64,000 bases of DNA. Source: Clostridium aminobutyricum. Its GTDB lineage: Bacteria > Bacillota > Clostridia > Peptostreptococcales > Anaerovoracaceae. Shown here in pieces: positions 17,136-25,789 of the stretch. The notes below the pieces were generated by a model, which was given only the letters and a program-made list of their open reading frames with translations, did not search any database and had not been told where the DNA came from. The DNA lies in contig NZ_JAFJZZ010000001.1 of the NCBI RefSeq assembly GCF_017255415.1, forward strand, positions 434,001 to 498,000. Reading direction: 5' to 3'. The position numbers and the translations under genes are program-made. The stretch's first letter is position 1. Every line of letters starts with the position of its first letter.

Positions 17136-17963
17136 ATGAATCACATTATCGTAACTGAGGCCAGTAAAAATATGCGGGCAATGGCCAGGGAGGCGTTAGC
17201 AGGTAAATGGCAAATAGCAGCCGTTGCCACTCTCGTATATTTAGTAGCAATCATGCTTCCAACAACTATATTAAATATTTTCTTTGGCGGTGAATTAGGA
17301 TATTCAGGATTATCTTCACTATATACATTACTGGTAACCGGACCATTTACGGTTGGTTATAGTATGTTTTGCTTAAATTTATTTAGAAACCAAGAAATAG
17401 AAGTCGCTCAAGTGTTTTATGGATTTGAACGTTTCGGTAAAGCTTTTGGATTATGCTTTATGATGGGTCTGTTCGTTTTCCTATGGTCGTTACTTCTGGT
17501 TATACCTGGAATCATCGCCGCCTATCGTTACAGCCAGGCTTTTTTAATTATGATCGACCATCCGGAATATGGAATCATGCAGTGCCTAGCGGAAAGTAAA
17601 CGCCTGATGACAGGAAATAAAATGAAATATTTTTGCATGGAATTAAGCTTTATCGGCTGGGTTCTTCTTGCTATTATTCCTACCATGATTTTGAACGGAA
17701 TCGTTAGCGTAGTGTACCCTTACGCAATGGCGGGTGTGACGGGTGAAATCGTATCCTATATTGGCATGATTGGTTTCATTTGGCTGCAACCGTATATGAG
17801 TGTTGCAGGTGTAGCTTTTTATGAACTCGCAAACGGTAATTTAAGACCTGGGATTATTGAAGGAAATGCAACGATTGTAGAGGATAATAGACAATATACA
17901 GCAGAAACATTTATAGAAGAAAATAAAGAAAACCTTGATTCAGGGAATAATGACCAACTGTAA
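17136..17963 (+). CDS. DUF975 family membrane protein
   Basis: A 275-residue polytopic membrane protein with about six helices. The start MNHIIVTEASKNMRAMAREALAG and the central RYSQAFLIMIDHPEYG followed by ESKRLMTGNKMKYFCMELSFIGW match the DUF975 family of Firmicutes integral membrane proteins, whose function is unknown to me. The hydrophilic C-terminal tail of about 40 residues is acidic. The ATG follows GGGAAGGGAAAGAGAAAA. It is separated by a new promoter from the riboflavin genes downstream. Confidence 0.75.
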   Translation: MNHIIVTEASKNMRAMAREALAGKWQIAAVATLVYLVAIMLPTTILNIFFGGELGYSGLSSLYTLLVTGPFTVGYSMFCLNLFRNQEIEVAQVFYGFERFGKAFGLCFMMGLFVFLWSLLLVIPGIIAAYRYSQAFLIMIDHPEYGIMQCLAESKRLMTGNKMKYFCMELSFIGWVLLAIIPTMILNGIVSVVYPYAMAGVTGEIVSYIGMIGFIWLQPYMSVAGVAFYELANGNLRPGIIEGNATIVEDNRQYTAETFIEENKENLDSGNNDQL

Positions 17964-17971
17964 TTAGGGTG

Positions 17972-18000
17972 TTGACACAATAGAACAGCTATGCTAGTAT
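17972..18000 (+). promoter_or_regulatory. Promoter of the riboflavin operon
   Basis: TTGACA at 17972-17977, a 17-nt spacer and TAGTAT at 17995-18000, just ahead of the FMN riboswitch. Confidence 0.75.
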
Positions 18001-18020
18001 AAACACATACAATTTAATAA

Positions 18021-18130
18021 AGATCTTCAGGGCAGGGTGTGATTCCCTACCGGTGGTATAGCCCACGAGCCGCAAGGTTGATTCGGTGAGATTCCGAGGC
18101 CGACAGTATAGTCTGGATGGAAGAAGATAA
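18021..18130 (+). ncRNA. FMN riboswitch (RFN element)
   Basis: Carries the conserved RFN blocks in order: GATCTTCAGGGCAGGGTG, then TTCCCTACCGGTGGTATAGCC, CACGAGCCGC, GATTCGGTGAGATTCCGAGG, CCGACAGTATAGTCTGGATG and AAGAAGATAA. The aptamer binds FMN. It sits between the promoter and the ribD-E-BA-H genes, and a strong terminator follows, giving transcriptional attenuation. Confidence 0.96.
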
Positions 18131-18166
18131 CAATTACAATTTATTTGTGATACGATTAGTTATATT

Positions 18167-18198
18167 GCTCTGAAATGTTTTCATTTCAGAGCTTTTTT
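18167..18198 (+). terminator. Riboswitch-controlled terminator
   Basis: GCTCTGAAAT pairs perfectly with ATTTCAGAGC around GTTTTC, followed by TTTTTT. Lies 37 nt after the FMN aptamer and is the expected expression platform. Confidence 0.85.
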
Positions 18199-18275
18199 AA
18201 TCTTTTGCTTATTCTGATAAGCGATGGTTTTTAATGAAACTAATTTTTGATTAAGTCATTAACAAATATAAATCC

Positions 18276-18311
18276 GATAAAAGCCCTGAAATTTCTTTCA
18301 GGGCTTTTATC
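18276..18311 (+). terminator. Second hairpin in the rib leader
   Basis: GATAAAAGCCCTGAAA pairs perfectly with TTTCAGGGCTTTTATC. The U-rich part is inside the stem and no T-run follows, so it may be a weak terminator or a stabilising leader structure. About 90 nt before ribD. Confidence 0.55.
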
Positions 18312-18402
18312 GTGGAGGAAATCCTTTGTATGATAAAGATTATTTTTTATTTTTTAGAATTAGGAAATCCTAATAGGTAAAAGCACTTTAAAGGACAAGG
18401 AG

Positions 18403-19506
18403 ATGAATGGTTTGCTTGAAGAAAAATATATGGAATTAGCCTTAAAGCTTGCTCAAAAAGGCAATGGATGGACGAATCCCAATCCGATGGTAGGAGCAGT
18501 AATCGTCAAAAATGGAAGAATCATCGGTCAAGGATACCATGAAAAATACGGACAGCTGCATGCAGAAAGAAATGCTTTATCATCCTGCAGTGAATCGGCA
18601 GAAGGCGCAACGATGTATGTGACCCTTGAACCTTGCTGCCATTATGGGAAGACGCCACCTTGTACGGAGGCTATTATCGAGAACAAGATAAAAAAAGTAG
18701 TCATTGGTTCAACCGATCCAAATGAGTTGGTTGCAGGCAAAGGTATCAAACAGTTGGAAGAGGCTGGCATTGAAGTTGTAGTAGGAATGATGAAAGAGCA
18801 GTGTGATGCGCTGAATCATATATTTTTCAACTATATAAAAGAAAAAAAGCCCTTCGTTGCAATGAAATACGCGATGACTTTGGACGGTAAAATAGCGACC
18901 TATTCAGGAAAATCAAAATGGATTACGAGTGAGGAAGCCAGGGAACATGTTCATGGACTACGGCATCAATATATGGGAATTATGGTTGGAATAGGAACGG
19001 TCCTAAAGGATAATCCCATGTTGGACTGCCGGCTGCCGAATACCAAAAATCCAATACGAATCATCTGTGATACAACATTGCAAATCCCAATGGAGTCTCA
19101 GCTTGTACAAACTGCGAAAGAAATAGTCACGTATGTGGCGACTGCTTCGTCAGATACAGAAAAAATAAAGCAGTTGGAAGAAGCAAATTGCAAAGTCCTG
19201 AATGTTCATATCAAGGATGGACATATTAATTTACAAAACCTGATCGAAAGGTTAGGGGCAGAAAAAATTGACAGCATTTTATTGGAAGGCGGAGGGATGC
19301 TCAATTACGCTGCGTTAGAAAGCGGGCTGGTGGATCATGTTTACTGCTATATTGCACCGAAATTATTTGGAGGTGCACAAGCGGTTTCTCCGGTAGAAGG
19401 CCTTGGAGTAGAAAATCCGGATCAAGCATTTCTGTTAGAAAACCAAAAAATAACCTCGCTGGGGCAGGATGTTTTATTGGAGTTTGATGTCAAAAGAGGT
19501 GAATAA
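18403..19506 (+). CDS. ribD: Bifunctional riboflavin deaminase/reductase
   Basis: A 367-residue bifunctional enzyme. The N-terminal deaminase has the zinc motif HAERNA (about 56-61) and PCCHYGKTPPC, and acts on diaminohydroxyphosphoribosylaminopyrimidine. The C-terminal domain reduces the ribosyl side chain (MTLDGKIATYSGKSKWITS, LEGGGMLNYAAL). First gene of the ribD-ribE-ribBA-ribH operon under the FMN riboswitch. The start is uncertain: AAAGGA lies 7 nt before ATG 18403, while a stronger AAGGAG touches that ATG and would suit the in-frame TTG at 18412, which gives the usual short N-terminus. Stop overlaps the ribE start region by direct abutment. Confidence 0.93.
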   Translation: MNGLLEEKYMELALKLAQKGNGWTNPNPMVGAVIVKNGRIIGQGYHEKYGQLHAERNALSSCSESAEGATMYVTLEPCCHYGKTPPCTEAIIENKIKKVVIGSTDPNELVAGKGIKQLEEAGIEVVVGMMKEQCDALNHIFFNYIKEKKPFVAMKYAMTLDGKIATYSGKSKWITSEEAREHVHGLRHQYMGIMVGIGTVLKDNPMLDCRLPNTKNPIRIICDTTLQIPMESQLVQTAKEIVTYVATASSDTEKIKQLEEANCKVLNVHIKDGHINLQNLIERLGAEKIDSILLEGGGMLNYAALESGLVDHVYCYIAPKLFGGAQAVSPVEGLGVENPDQAFLLENQKITSLGQDVLLEFDVKRGE

Positions 19507-20157
19507 ATGTTTACTGGAATCATTGAAGAAAAAGGAAGAATTAAAAGTATAGGCGTTGGACGAAATTCGTCTAGGCTCACGATCGAAGGCGATAAGATTT
19601 TTGACCAGATTCAAATCGGCGATAGTGTGGCAGTAAATGGAGTTTGCTTAACGGTATGCACCCTTTCGGGGAAAACGTTTGAAGCAGATGTAATGGGTGA
19701 AACAATAAGCAGAAGTTCACTGGGCGGTTTAAAACCCGGCAGCTGTGTAAATTTGGAACGAGCCATGGCAGCGAATGGGCGGTTCGGAGGACATATTGTG
19801 TCAGGCCATATTGACGGAACCGGAAGGATTGTAAGTCTTACACCTGATGAAATTGCGACATGGGTGAAAATTTCGGCACCGCCTAGTTTGATGAGGTATA
19901 TCGTTGAAAAGGGATCGATTGCAATTGACGGAATCAGTTTAACAGTGGCAAAGGTGGAGCCAGACAGCTTCCAAGTTTCGTTGATACCGCATACCGGAAG
20001 TGAAACGACCCTCCTCGACAAGAGGCCGGGAGATATTGTGAATCTTGAAAATGATATCATAGGCAAATACATTGAAAAACTGATGGGACTTGAACATAGA
20101 AAAGAAAAAAATAAAAGCAGCATAACGATGGACTTTCTTGCAAAAAACGGATTTTAA
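19507..20157 (+). CDS. ribE: Riboflavin synthase, alpha chain
   Basis: A 216-residue protein of two tandem lumazine-binding barrels, each opening with the family motif ([15 protein letters not shown] at 1 and [17 protein letters not shown] near 97). It dismutates two 6,7-dimethyl-8-ribityllumazine molecules into riboflavin. Paired [13 protein letters not shown] and [13 protein letters not shown] show the internal duplication. ATG directly follows the ribD stop (TAA-ATG) with AGAGGTG inside ribD, so the two are translationally coupled. The C-terminal extension of roughly 20 residues after IGKYIEKL is slightly long. Confidence 0.95.
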   Translation: MFTGIIEEKGRIKSIGVGRNSSRLTIEGDKIFDQIQIGDSVAVNGVCLTVCTLSGKTFEADVMGETISRSSLGGLKPGSCVNLERAMAANGRFGGHIVSGHIDGTGRIVSLTPDEIATWVKISAPPSLMRYIVEKGSIAIDGISLTVAKVEPDSFQVSLIPHTGSETTLLDKRPGDIVNLENDIIGKYIEKLMGLEHRKEKNKSSITMDFLAKNGF

Positions 20158-20171
20158 AAAGGAGAAAAAGG

Positions 20172-21374
20172 ATGTTTAAATACAATACAATTGAAGAAGC
20201 GTTAGACGCATTAAGACAAGGGAAAATGATTCTTGTAACAGACGATGAAGGCAGAGAGAATGAAGGGGATTTGATTTGTGCTGCAGAGTTTGCAACGACA
20301 GAAAATGTGAACTTTATGGCTACTTATGCAAAAGGCTTGATTTGTATGCCGATGAGCAAGACAATCGCCGATCAGCTTGGTCTTCATCAGATGGTTAGTA
20401 AAAATACAGATAATCATGAAACAGCATTTACGGTTTCCATTGACCATGTAAATACCACTACAGGCATTTCTGCTGCGGAACGTTCACTGACTGCATTGAA
20501 ATGTGTGGAAGAAGGTGCAAAAGCATGTGATTTCAGAAGGCCCGGACATATGTTTCCCTTATTGTCGAAGCCTTACGGGGTGCTTGAAAGAGAAGGACAT
20601 ACGGAGGCGACGGTTGATCTGGTAAAACTTGCCGGGTTGAAAGAATGCGGACTGTGCTGTGAAATCATGAGAGAAGACGGGCATATGATGAGGACAGAAG
20701 AATTGATTGAATTCGCACAGGAACATGAGCTTGTTTTTATCACGATTGATGAATTGAAAAAATACAGAAAGCGTACGGAAGTACTTGTTGAACAGGTAGT
20801 TGGAACAAAGCTGCCGACTAAATATGGAGAATTTACAGTGTATGGTTATATCAATAAAATAAACGGAGAACATCATGTGGCCTTAGTGAAAGGGAACATA
20901 GATGTACACAAACCGACACTTTGCCGAATCCATTCCGAGTGCTTAACCGGAGATGCATTAGGTTCAATCAAATGTGACTGCGGAGATCAATACGCTGCAG
21001 CTATGGAACAAATCGCTCGCGAAGGAAATGGCGTGCTGCTTTATATGCGCCAAGAAGGAAGAGGCATCGGTCTGATTAATAAGTTAAAAGCCTATGCTCT
21101 TCAAGATAAAGGGATGGATACGGTTGAGGCTAATCTTGCCTTAGGGTTTGATGAAGACTTAAGAGATTATTCGATAGCGGCGCAAATGCTTAAAGATCTG
21201 GGTATTCATCAAATTCGATTGATGACCAATAACCCGGATAAGGTGAACCAGATTACGCAAAATGGAATCGAAGTAACAGAGAGAGTTCCGATTGAAATGG
21301 AAGCAAATCCATTTGATCGGTTTTATCTGAAGACAAAACAGGATAAGATGGGGCATATTTTAAATCTTCAATAG
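20172..21374 (+). CDS. ribBA: Bifunctional DHBP synthase / GTP cyclohydrolase II
   Basis: A 400-residue fusion. Residues 1-200 are 3,4-dihydroxy-2-butanone-4-phosphate synthase ([12 protein letters not shown], and RPGHMFPLL later), which converts ribulose-5-phosphate. Residues about 205-400 are GTP cyclohydrolase II, with the zinc ligands in [19 protein letters not shown] and the substrate motif [13 protein letters not shown]. It supplies both precursors of the pathway. The ATG follows AAAAAGGAGAAAAAGG, 14 nt after ribE. Both catalytic halves look intact. Confidence 0.95.
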   Translation: MFKYNTIEEALDALRQGKMILVTDDEGRENEGDLICAAEFATTENVNFMATYAKGLICMPMSKTIADQLGLHQMVSKNTDNHETAFTVSIDHVNTTTGISAAERSLTALKCVEEGAKACDFRRPGHMFPLLSKPYGVLEREGHTEATVDLVKLAGLKECGLCCEIMREDGHMMRTEELIEFAQEHELVFITIDELKKYRKRTEVLVEQVVGTKLPTKYGEFTVYGYINKINGEHHVALVKGNIDVHKPTLCRIHSECLTGDALGSIKCDCGDQYAAAMEQIAREGNGVLLYMRQEGRGIGLINKLKAYALQDKGMDTVEANLALGFDEDLRDYSIAAQMLKDLGIHQIRLMTNNPDKVNQITQNGIEVTERVPIEMEANPFDRFYLKTKQDKMGHILNLQ

Positions 21375-21427
21375 AAATATAGGATAGTTTAATAGGATAT
21401 TATTTTAAAACGATAAGGAGAAATAAA

Positions 21428-21895
21428 ATGAAAATGAAGGTATTTGAAGGAAATTTAGTAGCAAATAATATTAAGATCGGAATTGTTGCGGCACGATTCA
21501 ATGAATTTATCGTATCCAAACTGTTAAGCGGTGCACTGGATGGCTTGACAAGACACAATGTGGAAGAATCAAACATTGAACTTGCTTGGGTGCCGGGAGC
21601 TTTTGAAATTCCTCTTATTGCGGGGAAGATGGCGAATTCAGGGAAATACGATGCAGTTATTTGTCTTGGTGCAGTAATCAGAGGCACGACCACTCATTAT
21701 GATTATGTATGCAGTGAAGTATCAAAAGGTGTAGCACATGTTGCTCTTGAGTCGGGTATTCCTGTTATGTTTGGCGTTTTAACAACAGAAAATATTGAAC
21801 AGGCTATTGAACGCGCAGGTACAAAAGCAGGCAACAAAGGATATGATTGTGCGGTAAGTGCTATTGAAATGGTAAATTTAATCAATCAGATTTAG
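21428..21895 (+). CDS. ribH: 6,7-Dimethyl-8-ribityllumazine synthase
   Basis: A 155-residue protein, standard length. It condenses DHBP with the ribitylaminopyrimidine. Signatures are [25 protein letters not shown] and [21 protein letters not shown], containing the catalytic His. Last gene of the riboflavin operon, 53 nt after ribBA, with AAGGAG upstream. A long hairpin follows before a convergent flavin reductase gene. Confidence 0.95.
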   Translation: MKMKVFEGNLVANNIKIGIVAARFNEFIVSKLLSGALDGLTRHNVEESNIELAWVPGAFEIPLIAGKMANSGKYDAVICLGAVIRGTTTHYDYVCSEVSKGVAHVALESGIPVMFGVLTTENIEQAIERAGTKAGNKGYDCAVSAIEMVNLINQI

Positions 21896-21924
21896 GATTT
21901 TAAGAATTTCTGATTGAGCTTGTT

Positions 21925-21996
21925 CATCCTTAAAATGTACACCCTAAATAATAGACAAAAAATCTAAGATTTAGAGGTGTACTTTACTTGAGGATG
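21925..21996. repeat. Long inverted repeat between ribH and the flavin reductase
   Basis: CATCCTTAA...TGTACACC (21925-21943) pairs imperfectly with GGTGTACtttacTTGAGGATG (21976-21996). The central part CCTAAATAATAGAC/CTAAGATTTAGAGG is also partly paired. It probably serves as a bidirectional transcription end for the convergent genes. It could equally be a remnant of transposon ends. Confidence 0.5.
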
Positions 21997-22001
21997 GTTA
22001 C

Positions 22002-22562
22002 TTATTTTGTAGTAGTTTGATACCCGTCTCCGGCTTTAAATGCAGATCCTATTTTTTCATTTAAATCAAAATATTCGGCGTTCATCATCACGATTGGCTT
22101 AATATTCAGCGCATTTGGTCTTTCGTTCTCTAAGCAGTCCTCATTTGCATATACTGCAACAATCTCGCCAAGAAACATTGTAAAATCAAATATGGGAATA
22201 GTTTGTATGACTTTACAAAGATAATTAATAGGGCATTCTTTAATCATTGGAGCTTTTCCGGCCTCATCATAAAATGACTCAAATACCTTTGATTTATCCG
22301 CTTTATTACCGGAAACTATTCCACAATAATCAGTCTCATTAATCAACTCGGAGGAGGGTATATTGACACTGAAAAAACCATTCTTCACCACTCCTGCCGT
22401 TGTATAGTGGGAATTCTTTAAGGAAATATAAAGTACGGGTTTTTGGCTTACAACGCCATATGCTCCGACGGTGGCATAATTCGGTTTTCCGTCGATGGTG
22501 GAACCTGCTAAAACAGTAATATATGGACCAAATGGAATATTCGCTATCTTTTTCTTACTCAT
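22002..22562 (-). CDS. Flavin reductase-like FMN-binding protein
   Basis: A 186-residue split-barrel protein of the flavin reductase (DIM6/NTAB) type: FGPYITVLAGSTIDGKPN, then YGVVSQKPVLYISLKNSHYT and VKNGFFSVNIPSSELI, and a C-terminal KPIVMMNAEYFDL. It binds FMN and probably transfers electrons from NAD(P)H to flavin or an Fe-S partner. Convergent with the riboflavin operon, so location next to FMN supply may be chance. AGAGATG upstream of the ATG is a moderate ribosome binding site. Confidence 0.75.
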   Translation of the reverse strand: MSKKKIANIPFGPYITVLAGSTIDGKPNYATVGAYGVVSQKPVLYISLKNSHYTTAGVVKNGFFSVNIPSSELINETDYCGIVSGNKADKSKVFESFYDEAGKAPMIKECPINYLCKVIQTIPIFDFTMFLGEIVAVYANEDCLENERPNALNIKPIVMMNAEYFDLNEKIGSAFKAGDGYQTTTK

Positions 22563-22694
22563 AATTCATCTCTTTTCTAACTAAATTTTTGTTGCAACAA
22601 GGAAGATTATAAATTAGAAAATAAGAAAAATATAGACTTTTTATTCTCTATAGATTATCATATAGATAAAGTGCGCCCCTTAAATAAGAGGAGC

Positions 22695-23897
22695 TTAATG
22701 AGCTATACAATCATTTGTGACTTTATTTTTACTTTTAAATTTATCATAAATAATTTGACCGTCTATAATTGTGTAAATCGTATTTGTAAACACTTCCATA
22801 GGATTCCCATCAAATATTGCTATATCTGCATCTTTTCCGACTTCTATACTTCCAACTCGGTCTGAAACATTACAGATTTCAGCAGCATTAATCGTAATTG
22901 CTTTAAAACCTTCTTCCATCGGAAGGCCTTCTTTTACTGCAAATCCTGCGCAAATCGGTAAATATTGAATCCTAGTCACAGGATGGTCTGTTGTTAAAGC
23001 AATCTTAATTCCTTTTTTATATAATATTCCCGCGTTTTTAAAATCCATATTCTGTACTTCGATTTTTCTTCTGGAAGTAAGGCACGGCCCTAAGATAACT
23101 GGGAAAGTTGATTCTTTAATGATTTCTCCGATTAAATAGCCTTCCGTACAATGATCTAAAGTTAAATTAACATCAAATTCTCTTGCAATTCTTATAGCCG
23201 TCAGAATATCATCCGCCCTATGTGCATGGGCTTTCAATGGTATTTTTTTATTCAAAACTGGGAGCCAGCATTCACGCCTGAAATTTAATTCAAAAGGTTT
23301 TCCGGCTTTTTCGCTATCTTCTTTTTCTTTCAGGTATTGTTTTGCTTTAAATAATTCTTCTCTTAATAAAGCAGCAATCGTCATTCTGCTTGTTGGTATT
23401 TTTTCTAAATCATTATAATTGGATTTTGGATTTTCACCAAAGGCTATTTTCATTGCCGCAGGTTCAAGCACCAGCATGTTATCGATGGATCGACCGTTTG
23501 TTTTAATAAATGCAAATTGACCTCCCACTACATTTGAACTTCCCGGACCCGTCATAACGGATGTGATGCCAGAACAAATTGCATTATGAAATGCAGAGTC
23601 CATTGGGTTAATTGCATCAACACCTCTAATATATGGCGTTATTGGGTCTCTCATTTCATTGCAATCATCCCCCTCAAAATCTTTTTTTTCTTCCGTTATG
23701 CCTACGTGACAATGAGCTTCTATCAGACCCGGCAATACCCAGAGTCCTTCTGCATCGATCGTTTCAGTTATTTCGCCTGGATTAATATTGATATCTTTAC
23801 CAACTTCAGCTATCTTCTTATCTTTAATTAATATGGAACCGGATTCTAAGGTTAAACCCGCCATAGTAAGTATTTTACCGTTTTTAATGAGTAACAT
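22695..23897 (-). CDS. Imidazolonepropionase-type amidohydrolase
   Basis: A 400-residue amidohydrolase with a metal-dependent TIM barrel. N-terminal beta part LLIKNGKILTMAG then GLWVLPGLIEAHCHVG, whose HxH binds metal. Further ligands are in KAHAHRADD, LDHCTEGY and ALTTDHPV, and the C-terminal end is GSIEVGKDADIAIFDGNPMEVF. These motifs fit the group containing imidazolonepropionase-like and related hydrolases; the substrate cannot be assigned. The ATG follows AAAAGGTG. It is the downstream gene after a hairpin that ends the small protein gene at 24.0-24.2 kb, so it likely has its own promoter. Confidence 0.8.
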   Translation of the reverse strand: MLLIKNGKILTMAGLTLESGSILIKDKKIAEVGKDININPGEITETIDAEGLWVLPGLIEAHCHVGITEEKKDFEGDDCNEMRDPITPYIRGVDAINPMDSAFHNAICSGITSVMTGPGSSNVVGGQFAFIKTNGRSIDNMLVLEPAAMKIAFGENPKSNYNDLEKIPTSRMTIAALLREELFKAKQYLKEKEDSEKAGKPFELNFRRECWLPVLNKKIPLKAHAHRADDILTAIRIAREFDVNLTLDHCTEGYLIGEIIKESTFPVILGPCLTSRRKIEVQNMDFKNAGILYKKGIKIALTTDHPVTRIQYLPICAGFAVKEGLPMEEGFKAITINAAEICNVSDRVGSIEVGKDADIAIFDGNPMEVFTNTIYTIIDGQIIYDKFKSKNKVTNDCIAH

Positions 23898-23910
23898 ATT
23901 TTACACCTTT

Positions 23911-23940
23911 TAAAAAGAGTAGCTATTAATAGCTACTCTT
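23911..23940 (-). terminator. Terminator of the small MENKMNNK protein gene
   Basis: Perfect palindrome AAGAGTAGCTATT/AATAGCTACTCTT (23915-23940). On the minus strand it is followed by TTTTT and lies 56 nt after the stop at 23996. Confidence 0.7.
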
Positions 23941-23995
23941 ATGCTCCAATTTGTAATAGTATATAGTTACAGTTCTAGCATTGTTTAAATTGTCA

Positions 23996-24169
23996 TTATC
24001 TAGTACAATTCTGAGCATTATTTGTTGTAGTATTGCTCTTATTGTCCATTTTGTTTTCCATCTTGTTGTTCATCTTATTTTCCATTTTGTTGTTCATCTT
24101 GTTGTTCATATTGTTCTCCATCTTGTTGTTCATCTTATTTTCCATTCTGTTATTCATTTTGTTTTCCAT
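23996..24169 (-). CDS. Low-complexity Met/Asn/Lys repeat protein
   Basis: A 57-residue protein whose first 44 residues are tandem MENK/MNNK tetrapeptides (MENKMNNRMENKMNNK and on), followed by a polar tail ending NAQNCTR. Composition is almost entirely Met, Asn, Glu, Lys. GGAGG at spacing 8 before ATG 24169 and a terminator after the stop support a real gene. A neighbour at 24320-24493 has the same start context and a comparable C-terminal Cys-x-Arg ending. Function unknown. It has no hydrophobic segment. Similar tiny polar proteins occur in spore formers, but I cannot link it to one. Confidence 0.6.
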   Translation of the reverse strand: MENKMNNRMENKMNNKMENNMNNKMNNKMENKMNNKMENKMDNKSNTTTNNAQNCTR

Positions 24170-24319
24170 TTTAATCACCTCCGTCTATTATTATGTCTTC
24201 AAATTTAAAAATTATGAAAGAGATAATTAGGTGATAGGAGCTTAAAATTCAACATTTCTGGATTATTTAATATTTTTTCAAATTTTATGGAATTTGTATC
24301 AAATAAAAGCTTTAGGGAA

Positions 24320-24493
24320 CTATCTTGGGCAGCAATCTGTAGGACCCTGAGTGTTCTTTGATTCACTCTTTGTCGTGTGAACCGGAGTATTGTTGAATCC
24401 AACCTTTGTGGCGTTAGTCATGCTTTGAGCTCCAGTTTCATTCTTAGCATCGCTAGTTGCTGTCTGAGTGTTGTTATTTGTTTTATTATCCAT
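24320..24493 (-). CDS. Small polar protein, neighbour of the repeat protein
   Basis: A 57-residue protein starting MDNKTNNNTQTATSD and ending TQGPTDCCPR, rich in Asn, Thr, Ser and Lys, with no hydrophobic segment. The ribosome binding site and start (GAGGTGATTAAAATGGATAA) nearly copy those of the gene at 23996-24169 (GGAGGTGATTAAAATGGAAA). The second residues (MDNK versus MENK) are also alike, so the two could be diverged paralogues or share an expression signal. No function can be assigned. It is upstream of the repeat protein on the same strand, 150 nt apart. Confidence 0.55.
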   Translation of the reverse strand: MDNKTNNNTQTATSDAKNETGAQSMTNATKVGFNNTPVHTTKSESKNTQGPTDCCPR

Positions 24494-24643
24494 TTTAATC
24501 ACCTCTACATTTTTTTATATTAAAAGTATTCTCTTATACTAAGACTTTTATCCTACGAAAAATTAATGTAAAATGAACGGAGTGACAAGGATGAGCGTAG
24601 AATCAAAAGACAGTCAAGATATACCTTGAAAGGAAGTAAAATC

Positions 24644-25789
24644 GTGGTAATAGAACAAAATCAAATAGGCATTCTATTTAAAAAAATAAAAACGTTAAAG
24701 AAAAAGGAGATAATACTGTATTTAATCGTGAGCATTATTCTAATAACAGGAGTTGTACCAATCTTTCATAATTATAATTGGTACGATACCACTATCGTCA
24801 AAATTAAAACCGTAGAAAATTCATTAAGCGAAGAATCAAAGGAGAGCAGTGCGAAGGAAAAATATTTTAATCAAGTTGTTATTGGGGTTATCATGAACGG
24901 AGACTATCTGGGACAGAACGTATTCTTGCAAAATAAATACTCTTCGTCAGGTGTATTGGATGAAAAATATAAAGCTAGAGAGGAAGTATTTATTAAAATC
25001 GACTCCGTTGACAATGGGAAAATAACCGGATCCATTATCGGCTTTAAAAGAGATAAATATATGGCTGTTCTATTAGCCTTATTTATTTTGTTTCTTTTTA
25101 TGATAACAAAAAAGAAAGCTTTCTTTACTTTTATTTCTCTTACGGCAAATATTGCGGTTTTATGTTATGCGTTGAATTTAAATCATAAAGGGCATAACAT
25201 ATGGGTAATCAGTATATGTCTTGCACTTTTCTTTACTTTTTTTTCCTTGATTCTTATCAGCGGATTAAAAAAGAAAACTTTTGCTGCGATACTCTCAACC
25301 TTGATTTCATTATCTTTTACGATGATACTTTTCAAAATTTTCATGGTGTTTACGCAAGGCGTTGATTATACTTATATGGGGTATATTGCAGGTCAAAATT
25401 ATTTGTCGGATCTTTTTCTATCGCAAATATTAATTGGGGGGCTAGGAGCCATCATGGATATTGCGATCACTGAGGCATCGGCAATCAACGAATTAGTTGA
25501 TATAAATAGCAAAATATCCATAAAGGATTTAATAAGTTCGGGTCGTGAAGTGGGACATGACATCATGGGAACGATGATTAATATTATGCTGTTTACCTAT
25601 ATTTGCGGAATCATTCCTCTGATTATCTTAAAAATGAAAAATAACATTGAATTACATACCATTATAATATGGCAGGTACCAATGGAGCTATATGGATTTA
25701 TGATTGGAAGTATTGGGATACTCCTAACAATACCCATTTCTTTGACTGTATCCATTATTGTTTTTAAGAAATTAAGGAGGTCCATATGA
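24644..25789 (+). CDS. YibE/F-family membrane protein 1
   Basis: A 381-residue membrane protein. One helix at about 24-42 precedes an extracytoplasmic domain of about 100 residues (VVIGVIMNGDYLGQNVFLQNK), then about seven helices. The family core is GGLGAIMDIAITEASAINEL, followed by SGREVGHDIMGTMINIMLF. This fits YibE/F-like proteins, of unknown function. I take GTG 24644, after AAAGGAAG, as the start; a TTG at 24626 is in frame but sits at the ribosome binding site. It overlaps the next gene by 4 nt (ATGA), so the two are translationally coupled. Confidence 0.72.
   Translation: MVIEQNQIGILFKKIKTLKKKEIILYLIVSIILITGVVPIFHNYNWYDTTIVKIKTVENSLSEESKESSAKEKYFNQVVIGVIMNGDYLGQNVFLQNKYSSSGVLDEKYKAREEVFIKIDSVDNGKITGSIIGFKRDKYMAVLLALFILFLFMITKKKAFFTFISLTANIAVLCYALNLNHKGHNIWVISICLALFFTFFSLILISGLKKKTFAAILSTLISLSFTMILFKIFMVFTQGVDYTYMGYIAGQNYLSDLFLSQILIGGLGAIMDIAITEASAINELVDINSKISIKDLISSGREVGHDIMGTMINIMLFTYICGIIPLIILKMKNNIELHTIIIWQVPMELYGFMIGSIGILLTIPISLTVSIIVFKKLRRSI

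Noticed and set aside
19611-20123. 170-codon open frame on the minus strand across ribE
   Set aside because: It lies fully inside ribE, has no ribosome binding site, and the plus-strand product has clear family motifs.
24000-24170. Short repeated DNA words resembling a CRISPR or direct-repeat array
   Set aside because: The repeats are 12-24 nt codon repeats for MENK/MNNK tetrapeptides in one reading frame, without unique spacers, and follow a ribosome binding site.
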